Below are positions 52,815 through 60,671 of a stretch of DNA of 64,000 nucleotides, one piece after another. How positions within the stretch are numbered: position 1 is the first letter of the stretch; the number at the start of each line of letters is the position of its first letter. The notes beneath the pieces are model-generated. The model was not told where the DNA came from, did no database searches, and was given only the letters and a program-made list of their open reading frames with translations. Location of the stretch: positions 62,001 to 126,000 of the forward strand of contig DVGW01000011.1 in the NCBI GenBank assembly GCA_018712515.1, written 5' to 3'. The stretch comes from Aphodovivens avicola. Lineage in GTDB: Bacteria > Actinomycetota > Coriobacteriia > Coriobacteriales > Eggerthellaceae. A program made the translations under genes and the position numbers.

Positions 52815-53864
52815 CTACACGTTGCGCAGGCGCTCGACCGCCGCCCATTCCGCCAAGGAGGCGGCGTATTCGGGGGTCAGATAGCGGGTGGAGTAGAAGA
52901 AGATGCCGCCGTTGGAGGCGACGACCTGCTCGATGTCGGGATACTCGCCCGAGGCGCGCACGTGGTCCCAGATGCGCAAGATGCGCTCCTCCGAAAAACG
53001 GAACGGATCGTTTTCCAATGACTCGATGGGCATCGGCCGCGGATAGGTGCGCGACTCCTCGCGCACGCAGTCGGCGAACGTCAGCGCGTCGTCGCCCTCG
53101 GCGGCAAGGAACGACCAGTGCGCGAACGAGTCGGTCATGAGCGTACGATCGTACAGGTAGTAGCTGTAGCGGCCGACCAGGGCGACGATGTTGCTGGAGT
53201 CGATCTCGAGCTGCACGGGCTCGGCATCATCGTCCGGCACGAGCGCCCACTCGCCTTCCAACTGAACGAGCTTGTAGCCTTCGGGCAGCCTGAGCGAGCC
53301 GTAGGGGTTGCCTTCATCGTCGACGACGTCCACGGCGGAGCCTCCTTCGCACCGCGGTGCCGAGGGGTGCTCCCCTTCGCCGGCATGGAAGGATGCAGCC
53401 GGCGCATCACGCCACGCCTCCGTCGGTTTGCCGGATGCGGACGCTTCGCCCGCATCGGCACGCTCGTCAGCCGGGGCGCTTTCGGCGGCAGCCTTCCTCA
53501 AAAACGGGGGCACGCCCACCGAGCCGATGGTGCTGCTGCGCGCCGTCGAGACGCGCTTGACGCGGGACGAGCCGCCCGCCTGAGCCTGAGCGGCAGGCTC
53601 CCCGCAAACGTCCGCACCGGACCCATCCCGGGCCTCGTGCTCCTCCCAGTAGCCGTAGACGAACATCTCGAATTCCTCGGGGTCCATATGATCGGGTACC
53701 AAGCCGATCTCGGGCCATCGGGTCGGCTGCACCAGCAGCCCTTCGCGCGACTGGGCGCGCACGTCCTCGAACACCCGCGCAAGGGCATTGCCCTCGGCAA
53801 GCTCCCGCGCGGCGCGCTGCCCCTCCTCGCCCGCGACGATGGAGGTCTCCTCGTTTTCGCTCAT
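52815..53864 (-). CDS. Protein of unknown function in the AOR locus
   Basis: A 349-residue protein with no signal peptide or membrane segment. Three parts: an acidic N-terminus with LVQPTRWPEIGLVPDHMDPEEFEMFVYGYWEE, a low-complexity linker (about 90-175), and a C-terminal domain from about 180 with SLRLPEGYKLVQLEGEWALVPDDD, YYLYDRTLMTDSFAHWSFLA and NGGIFFYSTRYLTPEYAASLAEWA. I do not recognise the family. It starts within the stop of the NifU-like gene (ATGA), so the two are coupled and probably work together, perhaps in maturation or regulation of the nearby oxidoreductase. Confidence 0.75.
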   Translation of the reverse strand: MSENEETSIVAGEEGQRAARELAEGNALARVFEDVRAQSREGLLVQPTRWPEIGLVPDHMDPEEFEMFVYGYWEEHEARDGSGADVCGEPAAQAQAGGSSRVKRVSTARSSTIGSVGVPPFLRKAAAESAPADERADAGEASASGKPTEAWRDAPAASFHAGEGEHPSAPRCEGGSAVDVVDDEGNPYGSLRLPEGYKLVQLEGEWALVPDDDAEPVQLEIDSSNIVALVGRYSYYLYDRTLMTDSFAHWSFLAAEGDDALTFADCVREESRTYPRPMPIESLENDPFRFSEERILRIWDHVRASGEYPDIEQVVASNGGIFFYSTRYLTPEYAASLAEWAAVERLRNV

Positions 53865-54478
53865 GCGCCCTCGCCTCCCCTCGCCTGGGCGATCGCCTGG
53901 TCGATGAGCAGGTCGGTGCGGCAGTCGCGCAGCGAGCAATGCTCGCACATCAGGCAAGCGGTCGAGTCCGGCTCGCAGGGGATGAGGCGGTCGAGATCCG
54001 CCAAGCTCGCCCCTTGGCGGACGAGCCAATCGCCCACCAGCGCGTGCGCAGCCTCCACTGCGAACACGGTCGTGTTGCCCTTGCCCGTCGGCACCCCGCC
54101 CAGAGCATCCGCCAGCTGCGCCGGCGTGACGGCGAGCGCCTCCTCGAACGTCTTTCCCTCGATCATCTGGCAGATCATGCTGGCGCACCCGGTCATGGCA
54201 AGGCAGCCGCGTGCTTTGAACCCCACGCGCTCGATCACGTGGCGCTGCGGGTCGACGACTGCGAACAAACGCACGGCGACCTCACCCTTCTTGGACTTGC
54301 CCGCCATGCTTTGCGCGTTGAACCCTTCGGGCGCGCCGCCGTTCCTGAAATTGGCGACGACCGCCAGAAGCGTGTCGGAATAGCCCGCCACGCCGTCGTC
54401 AACGTTGGTCTGATAGACGTCCTTCGTTCGGATCAGCGGCCTCCGCCGCGCTTCGAGCAGAGTTTCCGAACCCTCCAT
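53861..54478 (-). CDS. IscU/NifU-N-like Fe-S scaffold protein with cysteine-rich tail
   Basis: A 205-residue protein. The middle resembles the IscU/NifU N-terminal fold: VGFKARGCLAMTGCASMICQ, MIEGKTFEEALAVTPAQLADALGG, and VFAVEAAHALVGDWL. The third scaffold cysteine, expected before the last helix, is replaced (NTTVFAVEAA). The C-terminus adds CEPDSTACLMCEHCSLRDC, five cysteines with C-x2-C-x2-C spacing. It may build or carry a cluster for the AOR-type enzyme; that is inference. The ATG at 54478 follows AAGGGGG. It is the first gene of a two-gene unit. Confidence 0.78.
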   Translation of the reverse strand: MEGSETLLEARRRPLIRTKDVYQTNVDDGVAGYSDTLLAVVANFRNGGAPEGFNAQSMAGKSKKGEVAVRLFAVVDPQRHVIERVGFKARGCLAMTGCASMICQMIEGKTFEEALAVTPAQLADALGGVPTGKGNTTVFAVEAAHALVGDWLVRQGASLADLDRLIPCEPDSTACLMCEHCSLRDCRTDLLIDQAIAQARGGEGA

Positions 54479-54600
54479 AGCATCCCCCTTTTCCCGAGGC
54501 AGGCGCCCGCGCCCGTCCGCTGCGGCTTCGAGCGGACGGGGATTCGCTTGACGTTCCAAAGGCGTTTGTTACAGTTTCCCTTGTCTTCCAGCATCTCGCT

Positions 54601-54647
54601 TATACTTTCCCCGGTGTAACCTCTTTAAGGGTAAAGAGAGGTTTTCG
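54601..54647 (+). promoter_or_regulatory. Leader of a luxR-type gene with hidden ribosome site
   Basis: TATACT (54601-54606) is a good -10 element. Downstream, CTCTTTA (54621-54627) pairs perfectly with TAAAGAG (54632-54638), which contains most of the only strong ribosome site, AGAGAGG. The hairpin could mask translation start. Confidence 0.45.
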
Positions 54648-54887
54648 ATACAGGGGACTCGCGAAGGGCAGGTCATCATCGCAACGACGGGCAAACAGCG
54701 AACGCACGGATCGGAATCCGCCTCGCAGGCGCTTGGCGGGAAGGCGGGATCCCCGCTCGACGTTGGCAAGGCCCTCGTCGAGCTGCTTCCGCTCCTCGTT
54801 GGGCTCGCGTTCGCGCGCGCGGGGCTCATCGTCGCAAGCTACGGCAGCTACCGCCAAAGCGACGAGGGCATCTTCACCGACGGCGCG

Positions 54888-56249
54888 ATGATCGTCACCC
54901 TGCTGATCTTCCTGATCCCCTTTACCGTCATCACCGTCAAGAAGAAGACCATCCCCGGCAAATGGATCGATCGCATTGCGCGCGCCTGCATCGCCGCCGA
55001 GGTGCTTGCGATGCTGGGACTGGGCGTGCTGAACGCAACGGAAACGGCAAGCTTTCCTCTACGGTTCGGATTGAGCGTCGTCTGCACGGTAACGGCATCG
55101 GGTGCTATGTTCTACTGGCTGCGCTGCATGAAGGGCACCGGGACCGTCGTTTCGGTCCTGTTCGTGTTCTCGGCGCTCGTCCTCAGCGAAATCGAGCTGC
55201 TGATCTGCGCCGCCGTCCCCTCCGTCATCGGCATCTTCCTGGCAGGCGTCCTTGCGGCGCTGCAGTTCCCCTGCATGCGCTGGGCGCGGGGACGGACGGT
55301 CGCCTACAGCCGCGAGAGGCTCGCCGCGGAGAACGCGTTTCCCGGATTCGACGGGCTCACGCTCAAGAACCGCCAGCTGCTCATCGTCATGGCGGTGAGC
55401 ATCGGTTTGCTGGGCATCGTCGCGGGATTCCTGCGCGGCTACCCCGACGGGGAGGCGATCCCGTTCCATGTCGGCACGCGTTTCGCGTACTTTGCGCTGA
55501 CCGTCGCGCTGGCGATCATCGCCATCGCCTTGACCGTCGGCAAGCGCAGGCACCTGATGCCGGTGGGTCTGTTCCTCATCCTGGAGCTGCTCAGCTGCTT
55601 CGCGCTCATCTGCTATGCGGCGCTGCCCGGCATGCTCGACGTCGGCGCGGTGTTCACCACGACGCTCAACGCCTTGATGGTGGGGCTTGCCTGGTACATC
55701 ATCATCGCATTCATGAGCTTCGGATGGCGCGAGCCGTACTACTACGCTTTTGCCGGTTGGTTCGTGTGGCTGGGCGCTCGCTCCGTCGTGCGCACCGCCT
55801 TCGTCCTCACCCCCGGCATCATCGACAACCCGGCGCTTGCCATCGCGCTGACGGCGACGCTTGTGGTGGTCTCCGCGCAAGCCACCCTCAGCATGTTCCT
55901 CTCCATCGAACGGAGGCACGCCGACGAGGCGGAGGAGGCGGCGAGAGCCGCCGAGAACCCCAGCACGCTGGTGCGCATCATGGGATTGGACAAAAGCCGG
56001 ACGCTCACCGATCTGCGGCAGGAGAGCATGCGGCACTCCGCCGAGATCATGGGGAAGCAGTTCCTGCTGTCAGACCGCGAAGTGGACGTGTTGGCGCTCT
56101 ACGCCCTCGGATATACGCAGAAGAAGGTCGCTGAGAAGCTGGTGATCTCGCAAAGCACCGCCCATGAGCACGTCAAGCGCATCTACGCCAAGACCGGTTT
56201 GCATTCGCGCCAGGAGATCCTCGATTACATCGCCCAGTACGCTTCATAG
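54888..56249 (+). CDS. Membrane-bound LuxR-family regulator (first of tandem pair)
   Basis: The first in-frame ATG is 54888 and gives 453 residues: about ten hydrophobic segments, then LLSDREVDVLALYALGYTQKKVAEKLVISQSTAHEH, a LuxR HTH. The frame is open upstream, and its translation (ELLPLLVGLAFARAGLIVA, YGSYRQSDEGIFTDGA) matches the N-terminus of the next gene (PLWPSLFGLACAYMGLLVA, LRLTDQGVFTDGA). The real start is therefore probably upstream, near 54648, although no ATG, GTG or TTG is in frame there; ATA after AGAGAGG is the best candidate. Probably controls nearby respiratory genes. Confidence 0.85.
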   Translation: MIVTLLIFLIPFTVITVKKKTIPGKWIDRIARACIAAEVLAMLGLGVLNATETASFPLRFGLSVVCTVTASGAMFYWLRCMKGTGTVVSVLFVFSALVLSEIELLICAAVPSVIGIFLAGVLAALQFPCMRWARGRTVAYSRERLAAENAFPGFDGLTLKNRQLLIVMAVSIGLLGIVAGFLRGYPDGEAIPFHVGTRFAYFALTVALAIIAIALTVGKRRHLMPVGLFLILELLSCFALICYAALPGMLDVGAVFTTTLNALMVGLAWYIIIAFMSFGWREPYYYAFAGWFVWLGARSVVRTAFVLTPGIIDNPALAIALTATLVVVSAQATLSMFLSIERRHADEAEEAARAAENPSTLVRIMGLDKSRTLTDLRQESMRHSAEIMGKQFLLSDREVDVLALYALGYTQKKVAEKLVISQSTAHEHVKRIYAKTGLHSRQEILDYIAQYAS

Positions 56250-56399
56250 CTGATTCGTCCGTCGAAACGAAACGGCACACGGGAAACGCCGGGCAACCCC
56301 CTGCGTCGTCCGAAAGAGACGACACACCTTCCCTCGCTTGCGCTACACTTTTTTCACCTGCGATTTTGCCTACAAGATGTATGAGGGGGTGCATGCGGC

Positions 56400-58007
56400 A
56401 TGACCGATTCGTTCGTGGCGTCGCCATCGAAGGAAGGGTTTTTCAATCGCTACGCGCCGCTGTGGCCGTCGCTGTTCGGCCTCGCTTGCGCCTACATGGG
56501 ACTGCTCGTCGCCACACAGGGAAGCCTGCGCCTCACCGACCAAGGTGTGTTCACCGACGGAGCCGCGACCGTCGCGGTCATCCCCTGCCTCATCGCCGCG
56601 GCCGTCCTCTACAAGACCCGCTTCATCTGCACGCGCCGCCTGATGGCGGTTCTCGTGCGGGTCGCGATCAGCCTGGAGTGCGTCATCTTGCTGGTGATGG
56701 GCATCCTGCGCTTCACGGGGCTGTGCACCTTTCCGGTGCGGTTCGCGCTGAGCGTGCTGGTCACCATCGCGGCGGCGCTGTGCATCGCGTGCTGGCTGAG
56801 ACGCGCGCACGATGACGAGGTGCCGCTGGGGATGGAGCGCGGCGTGGTTTTGGTGTTCGGCGCGATGTTCGTGAGCCAGATCCCCGTGTTCGCGACCGTG
56901 CTTCTGCCCGACGGGCTGCGCTGCCTGGCGATCCTGCCGTTCGCCGCAGCTCAGTTCGCCTGCCTCGCGTGGGCGAACCGCAGCAGCTGCAAGGAGGGCG
57001 AGGTCGACGGGCGCGCCGACGACTACTTCAGCTTCGTCCGCTCGGGCGCGGCGAGCCGGCGCTTCCTGGTCGCCTGCTCCATCGGATTGGCGGCGCTGTC
57101 GTTGGTTGCGGGATTCCTGGCGGGGTTCCCCCACGGCGAGCCCATCCCGTTCACGCTGGGGGCGCGTGCGGCGTGCCTGGTGCTGACCGAGCTGATGTGC
57201 GTGCTGTTCATCGCATCGACGGTGCGGCGCCACGCGCGCACGATGACGGTGCGCGTGTGGATCGTGATGGAGCTGCTCGCCGCCGGAGCGCTCGTGCTGT
57301 ACTGCGCGTTCCCGGCCCATCTCGAGATCGGCGCGATCGCCACCACCATGCTGGGCACGCTGATGACGGCGTTCGTCTGGCACCTCATCATCGCGTATCT
57401 GGCCTCGGGCTGGCGCGATCCGTTCTATTACGCCGCCGTCGTATGGGCGATCTGGACCGTCTCCCGCGCGTTCGGCCGCTTCGTGGTGCTGGGCGTGATG
57501 CCCACCGGCGGGGACAGCCATTTCACCGGCACGGTCATCAGTCTGCTGCTCCTGGTGTCGACGCAGCTCATCTTCGTGGGGCTCATCGACGTGTCGCAGT
57601 TCGCCGCGAAGCTGGCGCGCAAGGAGGCGCAGGGGTCGGCCGAAGCCGACGGAGCCGGGGCGGAGGGCGAGCCGCTCGACGTGCTCGGCGCCCCCGCGAA
57701 GGGCTCCAGCGGCACGGCGCGCCTGGAGCGCATCCTGGGCCTGGACGAGGACTCGACCCTGGCGGATGCGCGCCACGCGGTCGTGCGCCACAACGCCGAG
57801 CTGATGGGAGCGCAGTTCCTGCTGTCGGAGCGCGAGGTGGAGGTGCTGGCGTTGTACGCGTCGGGCTTCACGCAGAAACGCGTGGCGGAGCAGCTGCACA
57901 TCTCCCAGACGACCGCGCACACCCATATCGGCCGCATCTACGGCAAAACCGGCCTGCACTCCCGCCAAGAGCTGCTCGACTACATGCGGCAGTACGGGGA
58001 TATGTAG
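56400..58007 (+). CDS. Membrane-bound LuxR-family regulator (second of tandem pair)
   Basis: A 535-residue paralogue of the preceding regulator. About twelve hydrophobic segments, a variable linker (about 400-450), a shared pre-HTH helix (ARLERILGLDEDSTLADARH versus the neighbour's LVRIMGLDKSRTLTDLRQES), and the LuxR HTH LLSEREVEVLALYASGFTQKRVAEQLHISQTTAHTH. The ATG at 56400 follows GAGGGGGTG. The tandem pair lies next to the AOR module, whose operons are its likely targets. Confidence 0.88.
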   Translation: MTDSFVASPSKEGFFNRYAPLWPSLFGLACAYMGLLVATQGSLRLTDQGVFTDGAATVAVIPCLIAAAVLYKTRFICTRRLMAVLVRVAISLECVILLVMGILRFTGLCTFPVRFALSVLVTIAAALCIACWLRRAHDDEVPLGMERGVVLVFGAMFVSQIPVFATVLLPDGLRCLAILPFAAAQFACLAWANRSSCKEGEVDGRADDYFSFVRSGAASRRFLVACSIGLAALSLVAGFLAGFPHGEPIPFTLGARAACLVLTELMCVLFIASTVRRHARTMTVRVWIVMELLAAGALVLYCAFPAHLEIGAIATTMLGTLMTAFVWHLIIAYLASGWRDPFYYAAVVWAIWTVSRAFGRFVVLGVMPTGGDSHFTGTVISLLLLVSTQLIFVGLIDVSQFAAKLARKEAQGSAEADGAGAEGEPLDVLGAPAKGSSGTARLERILGLDEDSTLADARHAVVRHNAELMGAQFLLSEREVEVLALYASGFTQKRVAEQLHISQTTAHTHIGRIYGKTGLHSRQELLDYMRQYGDM

Positions 58008-58035
58008 AGGATCCAAGCCGCCCCTTCCCTTCGGC

Positions 58036-58155
58036 ATGCGCTCGTATTCCGGCAAGCTGGTGCTCCGCATCCCTCCCGAGCAGCACCGCAGAATCGCCAT
58101 CGAAGCGGCAGAGGAGGGCGTCTCGATCAATCGCCTTATCGGAGCGCGCATTTGA
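58036..58155 (+). pseudogene. HicB-like antitoxin C-terminal remnant
   Basis: A 39-codon frame: YSGKLVLRIPPEQHRRIAIE then AAEEGVSINRLIGARI. This is the conserved C-terminal ribbon-helix-helix segment of HicB-type antitoxins (G-K-x-x-L-R-I-P-x-x-x-H, A-x-x-x-G-x-S-x-N). There is no ribosome site before the ATG, no N-terminal domain and no HicA toxin beside it, so it is likely a fragment. Confidence 0.5.
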
Positions 58156-58186
58156 TCATCGACGCGCTTCACGCGCCGGCACGAAG

Positions 58187-58222
58187 AAGGGGCCGCATTC
58201 CCGTGGAGGAATGCGGCCCCTT
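58187..58222. terminator. Bidirectional terminator-like hairpin
   Basis: A perfect 15-bp stem AAGGGGCCGCATTCC with GGAATGCGGCCCCTT and a 6-base loop, followed by TTTGCC on the plus strand and CTTCTTCG on the minus strand. It lies between the LuxR pair and the convergent NSS transporter gene. Confidence 0.75.
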
Positions 58223-58296
58223 TGCCAAGCGAAAGCCATGCGCGTCGCCCGGAGCCGTGCGAGCCGTGCGGCAGCCCCCGGCGTCGGATCCCGCCG

Positions 58297-59673
58297 CTAC
58301 AGCGTGATGATCCCCATCGTCTGCGCCACGTAGGCGATCAGGATGATGACGATGCACACCGGGGCGATGTACTTGATCATGACGGACCACGCGCCCGCCA
58401 GACGGAAGTTCGCGGACAGGCGCACCTCGTCGACAATGGTCTTGGGCTTGATGATCCAGCCGACGAAGATGCAGGTCAGGATCGCCGAGATCGGCATCAT
58501 CACCGAGTTGGAGATGAAGTCGAGGAAGTCCAGGATCGACGTGCCCTCGCCCAGCGGCTGGATGAACGACAGGTCGCTGTAGCCCAGGTTCACGATGACG
58601 CCCACCGCGGTGGTGAACACGACGACGATCGCGAGCGCCTTCTTGCGCGACATGCGCGCGCCGTCGGCGATGATGCTGGTGCAGGTCTCGACCAGCGAGA
58701 TCGAGCTGGTGAGCGCCGCGAAGATGACCAGGATGAAGAACACGCAGCCGATGATGCCGCCCGCATCGCCCATGCTGTTGAACACCTGGGGCAGGATCAC
58801 GAACATCAGCGACGGGCCGGCGTTCTGCGCCACGGCCTCGCCGGAACCCAGCGCCGCGAACGTGGACGGGATGATCATCATGCCGGCGAGCAGCGAGATG
58901 GCGAACGTGGTGCCCGCGATCTGCATGACCGAGGAGGTGAGCTTCTCCTCCTTCTTAAGGTAGGAGCCGTAGGTGACCATGATGCCCATGGCCAGCGACA
59001 GCGTGAAGAACGTCTGGCCGAGCGCCGCGATGATGAGCTCGGGCGAGAACTTGCTCACGTCGGGCACCAGGTAGAACGCCAGGCCGTCCAGGGCGCCGGG
59101 CAGCGTCAGCGCGTAGACCGCCAGCACCGCCGACACGATGATGAGCGCCGGCATCATGATGAGGTTGGCCTTCTCGATGCCCTTGTTGACGCCCAGCGCC
59201 ACGACCAGGTAGGTCAGCGCCATGAAGACGAGCATGAACAGCATGCTCTCGGGCGTGTTGCCGATGAACGCCGAGAAGTAGTCGCCGCCATCCGCCAGCG
59301 CCGCGGGGCCGTCGGTGAGGTAGGCGGTCATGTACTTGGTCGTCCAGCCGCCGATGACGCAGTAGTACGGCACGATGATGAACGGGATCGCCGACATGAA
59401 CACGCCGATGAACGAGTATTTCTTGGCGAGCACTTTGAACGAGCGGATGGAGCTGAGGCCCGTGTGGCGGCCGAGCGCCGTCTCGAGCAGCAGCAGCGAG
59501 ATGCCGATCGTGAACACGAACACCAGGTAGACGAACAGGAAGGTGCCGCCGCCGTACTTCGCCGCCAGATAGGGGAAGCGCCACATGCTGCCCAGGCCGA
59601 CCGCCGATGCGGCGGCGGCAAGCACGAACGCGAGTTTGCCCGACCAGGTCGCGCGACCGTTTCCAGTTGCCAT
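58297..59673 (-). CDS. Sodium-dependent transporter, NSS (SNF) family
   Basis: A 458-residue membrane protein with about eleven to twelve segments. Family marks: SGKLAFVLAAAASAVGLGSMWRFPYL at the N-terminus (sodium/substrate site 1), GGGTFLFVYLVFVFTIGISL, and LSLAMGIMVTYGSYL in the middle (site near segment 6). Bacterial members such as TnaT, LeuT and MhsT take up hydrophobic or aromatic amino acids with sodium. The substrate here is not determined. The ATG follows TGGAGGAAA. The gene stands alone. Confidence 0.92.
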   Translation of the reverse strand: MATGNGRATWSGKLAFVLAAAASAVGLGSMWRFPYLAAKYGGGTFLFVYLVFVFTIGISLLLLETALGRHTGLSSIRSFKVLAKKYSFIGVFMSAIPFIIVPYYCVIGGWTTKYMTAYLTDGPAALADGGDYFSAFIGNTPESMLFMLVFMALTYLVVALGVNKGIEKANLIMMPALIIVSAVLAVYALTLPGALDGLAFYLVPDVSKFSPELIIAALGQTFFTLSLAMGIMVTYGSYLKKEEKLTSSVMQIAGTTFAISLLAGMMIIPSTFAALGSGEAVAQNAGPSLMFVILPQVFNSMGDAGGIIGCVFFILVIFAALTSSISLVETCTSIIADGARMSRKKALAIVVVFTTAVGVIVNLGYSDLSFIQPLGEGTSILDFLDFISNSVMMPISAILTCIFVGWIIKPKTIVDEVRLSANFRLAGAWSVMIKYIAPVCIVIILIAYVAQTMGIITL

Positions 59674-59942
59674 CGATTTCCTCCAAGCTTATTCACCGAG
59701 CGCCCGCGGGGGCGCCGTTCGTCTTGCATCGCGATGCTCGTCGGGACTGAGGACCCGCCCGAAGAGCCTAAACACGGGATTATAGCCCCAATCGAGAGGA
59801 AAACGGCCCGCAACCGGGCAAAACCTGCCCAAGGGAACCCTCATTCGCCTTTTGGATGAACGTATTGCAATATGGTTTAATCATTCAGTAGCATTATCGA
59901 AATAAACGACGACGCATTAGTTCAGCGAGAGGGAGCGAGCGC

Positions 59943-60671
59943 ATGGCAGACGGGCTCGACAGAAAAGACGCCACGACCCCCGAATACGACCTCGGCACCG
60001 AGGCCGAGCCCGCCCCCGTCGTCGACGGGGAGGCCGGAGACGACGGCGCCCAGCCCGATCCCCTTCCCGATGCCTTCGCGGAATCCTCCCGTCCCACGGT
60101 GAGGCCCGCCTCCCCCAAAAGCTACGGCCCGCCCCAGCGCCGTTCGGGCGCGCATATGGCAGCGTCGAAGGTCTCCGAGCCGGAAGTGTTCGGCGTGAGC
60201 ATCCGCGCGATCGCGCTCATCGCGGCGATCGCGGCGGTAGTTGCGGTGTTCGCCAGCCTGGCGGTCTCGTGCGGAATGCAGGGGATGCTGCAGCATTCGA
60301 TCGATTCCAACCGCCACGATCTGGAGGCGCGGATCGACGAGCGCCTCGCCTCGGCGGAATCCCAGGTCTCCAAGATCGTCGACGAGTACAACAGCGCTGC
60401 CGAGGCGGCCAGCACCGCCGAGGAGGCCAATGCGGATCTGGCCGAGGCGCGCGAGGATCTGCGCCAGGCCATGGCCGATGCGCGCGCATGGCTGGAGTCG
60501 GGCAACGGCCAGTGGGTCGGCAACCAGACCGAGACGATGATGCTCAACGCGCTCGACGCCGCGCAGAACCTGATCGACGAGACCGGGATCACCGATCCCC
60601 AGACCTACCGCGATGCCGTCGCCTCCATCGAGGACATCATCGACGGCGTCAAGCAGGGCACGCTCTGGTAG
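59943..60671 (+). CDS. Membrane protein with coiled-coil domain, unknown function
   Basis: A 242-residue protein: a proline- and acid-rich cytoplasmic N-terminus (1-85), one membrane helix (IRAIALIAAIAAVVAVFASLAV, about 87-108), and an outer region rich in heptads (SIDSNRHDLEARIDERLASA, EEANADLAEAREDLRQAMAD), likely a coiled coil. I recognise no family. The ATG follows GAGAGGGAG. Its last 23 bases overlap the 3' end of convergent asnB. The upstream DNA (59840-59930) is AT-rich and includes the dyad TATTGCAATA. Confidence 0.75.
   Translation: MADGLDRKDATTPEYDLGTEAEPAPVVDGEAGDDGAQPDPLPDAFAESSRPTVRPASPKSYGPPQRRSGAHMAASKVSEPEVFGVSIRAIALIAAIAAVVAVFASLAVSCGMQGMLQHSIDSNRHDLEARIDERLASAESQVSKIVDEYNSAAEAASTAEEANADLAEAREDLRQAMADARAWLESGNGQWVGNQTETMMLNALDAAQNLIDETGITDPQTYRDAVASIEDIIDGVKQGTLW

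Noticed and set aside
52650..53021. Small plus-strand frames after the AOR gene
   Set aside because: They cover the terminator hairpin and the antisense of the 349-aa gene; not considered genes.
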